Part shown: one piece after another, positions 9,288 through 15,884 of the stretch | Layout: each line of letters opens with the position of its first letter | How positions within the stretch are numbered: position 1 is the stretch's first letter | Source: Diplocarpon mali | Taxonomy: Eukaryota > Ascomycota > Leotiomycetes > Helotiales > Drepanopezizaceae | Reading direction: 5' to 3' | DNA: 15,884 nucleotides | NCBI GenBank assembly: GCA_024741835.1 | Contig: JAENRP010000525.1 | Coordinates: 1-15,884, forward strand | Position numbers and translations under genes: made by a program | The notes under the pieces: generated by a model | Databases searched by the model: none | Seen by the model: only the letters and a program-made list of their open reading frames with translations | Told to the model about the DNA's origin: nothing

Positions 9288-10650
9288 TAGAAATGAGAAT
9301 TTTAGAACTAGACCCAACTTGCCTTTTGCCGAAATGATTTTAGAAACCGCTATTAAATAAATTGCCCGAACGCTTAGCGCAATCTCTTTGGAATTTTCGG
9401 AATCTTTAAGGGACTCTCCTTTAGCTAAACGACCTATTTTAGCTTAACCTTTAAAAAGGATAGATCGTTCGATAGCTACCTTAGCTAATTTGCAATTTAA
9501 AACCAAAGGATTGCGCGCTCGCTTAAACTCTTTCCTTAATAACTTAAAGGAGCTAGTTCTTGACTTCTTTATATTTATATACAACCGTTTTAAAAACGAT
9601 AATATAAGGGAAGACCTTATTCCTACTGCTTTAGAGACAACTAAGAGAGCTATTAGACAGATTTAATAGCTTATCTTAGACGAGTTCGCTTCTATAGATA
9701 TTATTTAATTCTTTAATAATTATAGAAGTTAAGAACCTAATCTTTTAGATATTAAGCAAGACTATTTTATCTTATAAGAAAGAGAACGTAAAGAGGAATC
9801 TATTGATTAGGATATTTATAATTATAGCAATATGCCTCAATCGGTTATTCTTAACCTTAAGCTTAAAGAACGATATAATATTTAAGTGTCCTTTATAATA
9901 AAGACTCGCTTTCGATAGTATCTTCTTAGCATAGGAATCGAAGGGAGAAGACTTTGCGACTTTTATATTTGCTCTCTTTCGGTTTACTATAGTCTTAATT
10001 ATAAAGGATTTAATATTAACGAAACTATTAAATACTTTAAACTTCTTTATATAGTAGAAGATGTCGATCTTTTTCTAATCCACTTTGATAATTAGTTCTT
10101 TATCTCTTTAAGGATATATAAATCTAACCTATTAATAATAGAGGCATCTTTAGGTGCTATAAAATTCAAGGCTGATCCTAAAGCCTTAAAGGCGTTAGAG
10201 CCGATTGAATGGAATAATTCTTTCTTTTCGATATTATTAAGTAATAAATAGTAAGAGGAAATAGAGGAAGAAGGGTCAATTATAATGCCTAAACCCTTCG
10301 GATGCCGCTTTTTAACTAACAATTTTACTATTAATAATAGTGCTTTTATAAGTATATTCCTCTTTATTATAAGATAAGAAGTAGAGATGTACCTTTATCA
10401 CTTCTGCCCTATAGATAATGCGACCTTTATACCTTCTTATTTTCTTTATAATATGATATTCAGCCTTACTTAATAAGTCCTTTGGATATATTATAGACTC
10501 TACCTCTTAGCTATAATAGCGAAAAGTAAAGGAGCCTATTAGCTTATGACCTACCTCGAACCTTTTTAATTGATTGGCTTTGGTCTTTATAATTAAGTCG
10601 TTTTAATAAAGAGAGATGCAAGTGCTATTAATAAAGAAATTCCAATTTTC

Positions 10651-10673
10651 ACTTGCGGTCCTAGCCTGTAAGT
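10651..10673. repeat. Dispersed palindrome, copy 9 (copy A, site 2)
   Basis: Encodes Thr-Cys-Gly-Pro-Ser-Leu-Gln-Val (Gln from TAA). The flanking protein aligns with B around 14604 (DYQIL versus DYYMIL downstream). Confidence 0.85.
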
Positions 10674-11535
10674 CAATTTTATTAAAAAGCAAGTCTTAGA
10701 TTATTAGATCCTATCGATTAGATAAGGGCCAGCTTTTAAAAGCCTTAATAAGTAGGTCGGCTCTTAGTTGATTGTAAAACTCACTCTATTTATAAAGAAG
10801 ATAAGTCGATAGACTTCTTAGGCACTTAGTTTAAAATCTCAACTAGCTTAAATAATCGCAAAGTTGAAGCGAAAGGAGATTTTGCGACCTATTACTAATA
10901 ATAGCAATCTAATTATAGTAATAATAAAATAGGGATACCTTTTTAAAATGCTTTCGAACAATTCTTATAGGACTAGTAGTTTTATAGCCTTTTGTAATAA
11001 CTATATAGCCGTCCTTAATAAGAATACCTTAGAAAATAAGACTCGAATCTCCGATTTTATCTTTTTAATCTCTACTTTAAAGCAACCTTTAGTACCTTAA
11101 TAGATTAATACAAGTAGAACTACTGCACCTTTTAAGGTAGCTTTTCATCTTAAGAACTGCAGTAGCCTCTTTAAAGCCATTATTAGTCGATACTTTTAAA
11201 TAGATCTATTGGTTATAATCAAAGTATAGGAGTTATTTCTTTTTAATAAAGACGAATTGAAAATCCACTTTATAGAATATAATTAAAAGCTCTTTAATGC
11301 CCTTGTTAAGGCTTAGACGAATGTTATAAATACTGAGTCGCTTCTTTATAGACTTAAGTCTTAGGGATAGCGCGATAAAGTAAATGCTATCTGAGAGCCT
11401 AATGCATTAATTGATAAAGGCATTATTATAAGAAAATTCGGAAAAGAGACGAACTAAGACTCTAGTATAGTATTAGACCTTGATTTAAGAACTAATCCCC
11501 TGTTTTTACCCTTAAGCTTAGAAACGCTAAGACTG

Positions 11536-11558
11536 ACTCGCAAGCCTAGCCTGCGAGT
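11536..11558. repeat. Dispersed palindrome, copy 10 (copy A, site 3)
   Basis: Arms ACTCGCAAGCC and GCCTGCGAGT; encodes Thr-Arg-Lys-Pro-Ser-Leu-Arg-Val in the low-complexity C-terminal part, probably the counterpart of B 15426. Confidence 0.85.
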
Positions 11559-11736
11559 GAGGTTGGACTTAGCTAGCTTAAGCCTATAAGATAGTTCGGA
11601 TGAACCTTAGTCACTAAATCTAGGAGTACTAATAAAAGATCCTTTAAAAGAGGTCCCTAAAGCTGAGAAATCGCCGAGAAATAAAAACTAATATAAGAGA
11701 AGAAGACTTTAAAGTGACGATAGAACTGACAATTGA

Positions 11737-12293
11737 GTCGACTTAAGCCTAGAGAATCGAGTCTACTACCCTTTCCCCTTGAAAACCATTTAAAGAGATT
11801 GCGAATTAGAAGTTGAATTTTTTAAGGATTATCTACTTTCTATATACCTATACCTCTTTATTCTTAACCTATTATTCCATTCTATATATATTCTTTATTT
11901 ACTTTACTTTTTATATAATTCATTCTTTAATTATTCCCTTTATATGCAACTTTCTAATGCTTACCTTTGAAATATCTTCCTTACCTTTGACAATTGTCAT
12001 TTACCAATTATAAGTCCTTATATGCGTTATACCTTACTTTTGTTCCTACTTCTAAGCTTATTATGCCTACTTTTCCTATATGCACTAGTGCGATTTCAAA
12101 CTTTATAAATAAGCCTCTCCTTATACTACAATTTTACTTTTTTTACTTTTTCTATAACCCTACTAGACCTATAATACTAGCACTACTACTATTATCTTTT
12201 ATTATTAATCTTTTCTAGTATAAGCCTTTTGTATCGTTAATCTTTCTTAAATAATTATCTCTTTATTTAGAACTACTCCCTCCTATTAAATAA
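11737..12293 (+). other. Strongly pyrimidine-rich spacer before copy B
   Basis: No gene supported. The plus strand is dominated by T and C over about 450 bases, with tracts such as CTTTATTTACTTTACTTTTT. Short open frames here (11813-12013 and 11994-12218) translate to Phe/Leu/Ile/Tyr-rich, membrane-like peptides only because of this composition. Sharp strand asymmetry next to the start of copy B suggests a fungal promoter or 5' leader. The exact border with copy A is uncertain because its final TGA could itself be a mutated Arg codon. Confidence 0.45.
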
Positions 12294-13187
12294 TTCATTA
12301 TAGTACCACTGAGCTTAAGTAAGAGAGCTATACTTAAGAAGAATATATCAGTTGTGGCTTTGGGTAGCAAACCCTTGAATACTGCTAATAATAAACTAAT
12401 ATTAAAGGGTAACTTTTTATAAGATAGAAAAGCTTTAAGATCATTAGAAGATATAGTAAGCACTTATAGAACGTTAGGTGAAATAGAATAGCAAGTATTC
12501 CTAAACTTATTTATAGAAGTATTGAATTATAGAATTTCTACTATAGAAGAAGGATTTTTAGGCTTTGATGATTTTCTTAAGAATGAGCTTAAGATAAAAG
12601 GGATTAATTATAAAAAATTTCTATAGGAATATTAAGGGTATGCTAATTTAATAGATTTGTTTCGGAAAAATTGAGATAAGAAGAATAAGTATATAAAAAG
12701 ATTGTTGCAGTTTATAAGTAGCACTTATAGTATACTTTTCCAAACCTACTTTATAACTAATATTACTACTAATAACGCCTTGCAAAGGCTTGGCAAAATC
12801 TTTAAGATATACTAACCTATAGCAAAGGCTATATAGGTATTAAATCATTTTACTATTTAAGAAGGTATAAAAAAGCTATAAGGAAATAGTATTAGAGGTA
12901 GAAAATTTGTTAGGTTTTTAAGCATTATTATATACTCTACTATTTAGATTATAAAAGATGAACCCTTATAGTATAATAATTTTATACTTTCCGACCAAAC
13001 TATTTTAGATATACTTAGCCTTTAATAGTTGTAATATAGTTTACTTATTATAAAAGAAAAGATGACTTATCTTATTAAGTATACTATAAATTACTTTAAT
13101 AATAAGTTAGAGAGATAGGAGTTTGCTATCCTTATTACTTTAAAAATGCTACTACCCTTAGTAGGAATAATTGATAAGGAGAATTTG

Positions 13188-13210
13188 ACTTATAGGCCTG
13201 GCCTATAAGT
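13188..13210. repeat. Dispersed palindrome, copy 11 (copy B, site 1), perfect
   Basis: A perfect inverted repeat with 11-bp arms around one central T; arm ACTTATAGGCC. Encodes Thr-Tyr-Arg-Pro-Gly-Leu-Gln-Val. Confidence 0.9.
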
Positions 13211-13373
13211 AGAATTAGCATATAAGAAGAATGTCCTTAAGCCGGAGGTGCTTATAACACTAGGAACTTAAGCAGCTAACCTGCCTGACTACTATTCCTT
13301 TGACTTAGACGAATTTGAGTTACTATCCTTAGAAATGCCTTAAACACCTTGAATACTAGTAGTAAAGAAAATG

Positions 13374-13396
13374 ACTCATAGGCCTGGCCTATAGGT
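13374..13396. repeat. Dispersed palindrome, copy 12 (copy B, extra site shared with copy C)
   Basis: Encodes Thr-His-Arg-Pro-Gly-Leu-Gln-Val-like residues, 186 bases after copy 11. Present at the same place in C (541-563); the aligned part of copy A has none. Confidence 0.9.
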
Positions 13397-14603
13397 TAAT
13401 ATATATAATATTATAGACTTAGAAGATGAATTGTCTAATAAAGAAATAGGCACTATTACTAATATGCTAGAAATTTTTAGTAATATTAAGAAGGATACTA
13501 CTAATATTATACAATCTTTCCCTAATAACCTGTAAAAATTTGTTCTCAAATTCTATAAGTTAATAATAAAGCGTTTAAGAGAAGAAGGTTAGGGAGAAGT
13601 CTTATTAGCATAAGAAGGGATAATAAGAGCTATTAAGCAGATTATGAAACTGCTATAAGATAAATTTTCTATAGATAATATTATACAGTTCTTTATTAAG
13701 TATAAGAAATTGAAGGGTGACTTCTATATTCTTAAGGAGAAATCCGAAGTTAATATGAATATCATTTCTATAGAATGTTATTAGGTCCCTCTTAATATAA
13801 AGATAATACTATAGTATAGCAATAGTTTTAAGATAATAGTAATACTAGAAATGAAGATAAGACTTGCAAAGTTTATAATAGGAATATTTAGGGACTTCAA
13901 TTTTGAAAAGTTCTACGCCCTTTATAAACGCTAATATACGCAGTACTATAGATTGGTAACGATAGGCCTTACTAATGAAGATATATTGTCTAATATTTAC
14001 AAATTTTACACTACTTTTAACCCGACCTTATTTTTATTGCATTTAGGAAATTATATAATTGTAGCTACTGGCAATAGAATGGCAAGCCAAGTTAAGAAGG
14101 ATATGTCGTTAGGCTTCTTTAAGTTTAGAGTAGCACTTAAAGCCCTTAAATTATTTTATAATATTATATGGACCCTTGCCTAGTATAATGCTATACTAAC
14201 TATTGATAACTTTATATCATTCTATAGCAAAGGCTTTTTAAATATGCCTAAGTTATTTAGCTGCGCCTTTTTAGGCACTATACGCACGTATAGTTATGGT
14301 AATTGTAGAAAGAATTCATTTTTAATATTAGTATAAGAAGAATTAAAAATGTACTAATACTACTTCTGGACCTTAGATAAGAAGCCAAACCCCCCCTTTG
14401 CCTACCTTTATAATATGACTTATAGCTTAATATAATAGATACTAAGGATATATTATAGATTATACCTAAGTGCTCTGCTGACTTAATATAAGTCTTTATA
14501 CAAACTAGTAATATATCTTAAGCTTGCATAGTTTATTAGAATTGACTACCACTCGAGAGTTATTACTACTAAGATTAATACTAATATAAGATTTGTAAGA
14601 TTG

Positions 14604-14626
14604 ACTCCTAGGCCTAGCTCGCGGGT
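14604..14626. repeat. Dispersed palindrome, copy 13 (copy B, site 2)
   Basis: Encodes Thr-Pro-Arg-Pro-Ser-Ser-Arg-Val; positional counterpart of A 10651. The right arm is the more diverged one. Confidence 0.8.
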
Positions 14627-15425
14627 TAATCTACTTAATAATAGAACTATTGACTACTATATGATTTTAGCAGCTAAACAATCGACTAGAGAATTCGCTA
14701 TTTGGGAAAAATCCTATAAATTATTAAATCTTATACCTTAACGCTTTAAGAATGCTTAGTGGATCTTACTAAATCTGGCTCGAAATGCAGTATAATAGAA
14801 AGAATTAAATACTAGAGAGAAGACACTTCTAAAGGAGTATATCTCTAATAAGACGACTCCGTTCTCTATATTTATTAAATAAGGTACATTTATTAATATA
14901 GAATCTGCTAAAGAACTAGGAAAAGGTGGCTTTCTTACTATTAGTAACAACTATATAGAAGTTGTTAGCAATGACTCACTAGAGAATAGCATAGACTTAG
15001 AAGATTTTCTTATTAATTCTATTAGTATAAAGAGACCTAGCACTACGAGATAGAGTATTACTAAAGAATCGTTAGCCAAATTTCGTATAACGCTTAGTAT
15101 AATAAAAGGAGGCCTACTATTAGAGGTACTTATAGGGAAACGGCTATAGAACGATCTATTAGTAGTAATAATAGTAAAGGAGTTATTCTCTAAAGATGTG
15201 ACTCAGTTGATAATATATTTAAAGAAGTATAAGTAGGAACTTTTTAATAATTTTACCTATACTTAAAAGCTGATTTAATAGTTGAAGCTATAACTATATA
15301 GGGATAAGTCCTAGACTAAGACAAAAGGCATTAATAATAATATTAAGGCTAATAATATAATTAATAAGACGATCCTTCTTGAAAAGTATAGCACTAAGAA
15401 ACCTTATGCTAAACCCTCTAATACA

Positions 15426-15448
15426 ACTCCTAGGCCTGGCCTGCAACT
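15426..15448. repeat. Dispersed palindrome, copy 14 (copy B, site 3)
   Basis: Encodes Thr-Pro-Arg-Pro-Gly-Leu-Gln-Leu (Gln codon CAA intact) in the low-complexity C-terminal region. Confidence 0.85.
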
Positions 15449-15529
15449 TATATCAACCAAAGGCAAAGAAAAGGAAGTATTATCTATTAAATTGCCTGCT
15501 TCATCTCCCTCTGCAGTAGAAGACTCTTT

Positions 15530-15570
15530 AAAGGATGATAATAATAATAAAAAGGATGATAATAATAATA
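15530..15570 (+). repeat. Tandem 21-bp duplication encoding Asp/Asn-rich heptads
   Basis: AAAGGATGATAATAATAATA occurs at 15530-15549 and again at 15551-15570, period 21 bases. In the B frame this gives two Lys-Asp-Asp-Asn-Asn-Asn-type heptads. Asn here may derive from Asp (GAT to AAT after T), so the ancestral tract may have been acidic. Confidence 0.9.
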
Positions 15571-15773
15571 CTATAATACAAGTCTCCCTTCCTATTAGCA
15601 GAAGCCGTCAAACTATACTAGCATCTTTATAAAATACTAAAGCTCTTATAATACTAAGACTGGACTCTTCTAATACTAATAGTGAACTATTAAAAAGAAG
15701 TAGGCGCTCTATAAAGAGAGTATTATCTAGTAATGGTTCTCCTTATCTCCTAAAGAGAACTAAGGAAAATTAA

Positions 15774-15884
15774 TATCTAGGTTAGTACTATTTTTAATTG
15801 TTTTTACAACTCTATAGCTATTTGTTTATTTTACTAATTTCGTTTTCTAACGCCTAGGCCCGGCCTATAGGTGAAAAGTGTATA
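15774..15884. other. Downstream flank of copy B
   Basis: No gene. T-rich sequence, then a dispersed palindrome (15850) outside the B frame, up to the window edge. Confidence 0.5.
15850..15872. repeat. Dispersed palindrome, copy 15 (intergenic, after copy B)
   Basis: Arms ACGCCTAGGCC and GGCCTATAGGT around a central C. It is the only clear copy lying outside a recognisable ORF, 77 bases after the B stop. Confidence 0.85.

Larger units (their letters stand above)
8419..11736 (+). pseudogene. Copy A: unrecognised large transposon-like ORF, about 1105 codons
   Basis: I do not recognise the product. ATG at 8419 opens a frame (start MPLKNL) that can be followed without frameshift to TGA 11734-11736, interrupted by many TAA/TAG and a few TGA codons (for example 8770 and 11391). 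It aligns with copy B from near the N-terminus (SRAIASLESF versus RKALRSLEDI, both followed by an EQQ-like site) through an EVEMYLYHF versus ELKMYQYYF block (about 10380) and a YYRLYLLAII versus YYRLYLSALL block. No reverse transcriptase, integrase or transposase motif was found. The C-terminal 60 codons are rich in Lys, Arg, Ser and Pro. Three dispersed palindromes (9265, 10651, 11536) are read in frame. Repetition and RIP-like mutation suggest a mobile or non-autonomous element; that is inference. Confidence 0.8.
12294..15773 (+). pseudogene. Copy B: unrecognised large transposon-like ORF, about 1160 codons
   Basis: This is a paralogue of copy A and of the inverted copy C; function not recognised. 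The frame (codons at multiples of 3) holds from about 12294 to TAA 15771-15773 without an apparent indel, broken by numerous TAA/TAG and rare TGA. The start is unclear: the counterpart of the initiating ATG in A is not preserved, perhaps ATG to ATA. The best-preserved block, 13953-14183, reads without a stop and includes LLHLGNYIIVATGNRMAS and LGFFKFRVALKALKLFYNI. The C-terminal 120 codons are low in complexity: an Asp/Asn tandem repeat (15530) and Ser/Pro/Arg/Lys-rich ends. Palindromes at 13188, 13374, 14604 and 15426 are all in one codon phase. No catalytic motif of known transposases was seen. Confidence 0.82.

Noticed and set aside
10092..10322. Minus-strand open frame of 76 codons
   Set aside because: Antisense shadow of copy A, whose plus-strand frame aligns with copy B through this region. 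The same reasoning applies to the minus frames at 12263-12463 and 14756-14950, which are antisense to copy B.
11813..12218. Two short plus-strand open frames (11813-12013, 11994-12218) that look like small membrane proteins
   Set aside because: Phe/Leu/Ile/Tyr-rich translations are what a T/C-rich tract gives in any frame; the frames overlap each other and have no supporting features.
1100..15773. A reassigned genetic code (TAA/TAG as Gln, TGA as Trp or Arg), as in some ciliates
   Set aside because: Frames read well under such a code, but conserved Asp, Cys and His residues are also mutated by the same transitions, and paralogues show CAA against TAA/TAG at the same site. RIP explains all of these; recoding does not.
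541..15872. The recurring palindromes as a CRISPR array
   Set aside because: Spacing is irregular, from 0.16 to 2 kb, spacers are transposon coding sequence, and the context is eukaryotic.

Overview
The window reads as an AT-rich, gene-poor block of a filamentous fungal (probably Pezizomycotina) nuclear genome, filled with transposon relics mutated in the manner of repeat-induced point mutation (RIP). No intact gene is present: the longest uninterrupted ORF is 80 codons. Nevertheless single reading frames can be followed for about 3 kb each if in-frame TAA/TAG is accepted as former Gln (CAA/CAG) or Trp (TGG) and TGA as former Arg (CGA). In a hand-counted sample (5101-5160) there are 10 TpA, 7 ApT, 1 CpA and no TpG. 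RIP is the better explanation rather than a reassigned code because the same C-to-T/G-to-A changes also destroy conserved residues: catalytic Asp to Asn in RT and integrase, zinc ligands Cys/His to Tyr. Aligned paralogues inside the window also show CAA in one copy where another has TAA or TAG.

Layout. (1) 1-603, minus strand: a truncated, inverted copy (copy C) of an unrecognised large ORF family. (2) About 604-1099: a junction containing a short, visibly less mutated, CA/TG- and GC-richer island. (3) About 1100-8118, plus strand: a Ty3/gypsy-type retroelement in the order capsid, zinc knuckle, retropepsin (one frame), then reverse transcriptase, RNase H, integrase (another frame); LTRs could not be identified. 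(4) 8119-8418: pyrimidine-rich leader. (5) 8419-11736, plus: copy A of the unrecognised family, about 1105 codons. (6) 11737-12293: strongly pyrimidine-rich leader. (7) about 12294-15773, plus: copy B, about 1160 codons, homologous to A over its length and to C in the middle.

The most unusual signal is a family of at least 15 dispersed 23-27 bp near-palindromes. Each has an 11-bp arm ACTYRYAGGCC, one central base (usually W), then the reverse complement of the arm, commonly extended to TTGACT...AGTCAA. They lie inside all three relic families. In the gypsy element they sit only in linkers between domains, never in a conserved domain. In A and B three sites lie at corresponding positions, and B and C share a fourth that A lacks. 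Most are read in one phase and encode a Thr-x-Arg-Pro-Gly-Leu-x-Val-like octapeptide. This resembles an in-frame, protein-tolerated palindromic mini-element, comparable in concept to Rickettsia palindromic elements, but here inside fungal retroelement ORFs.
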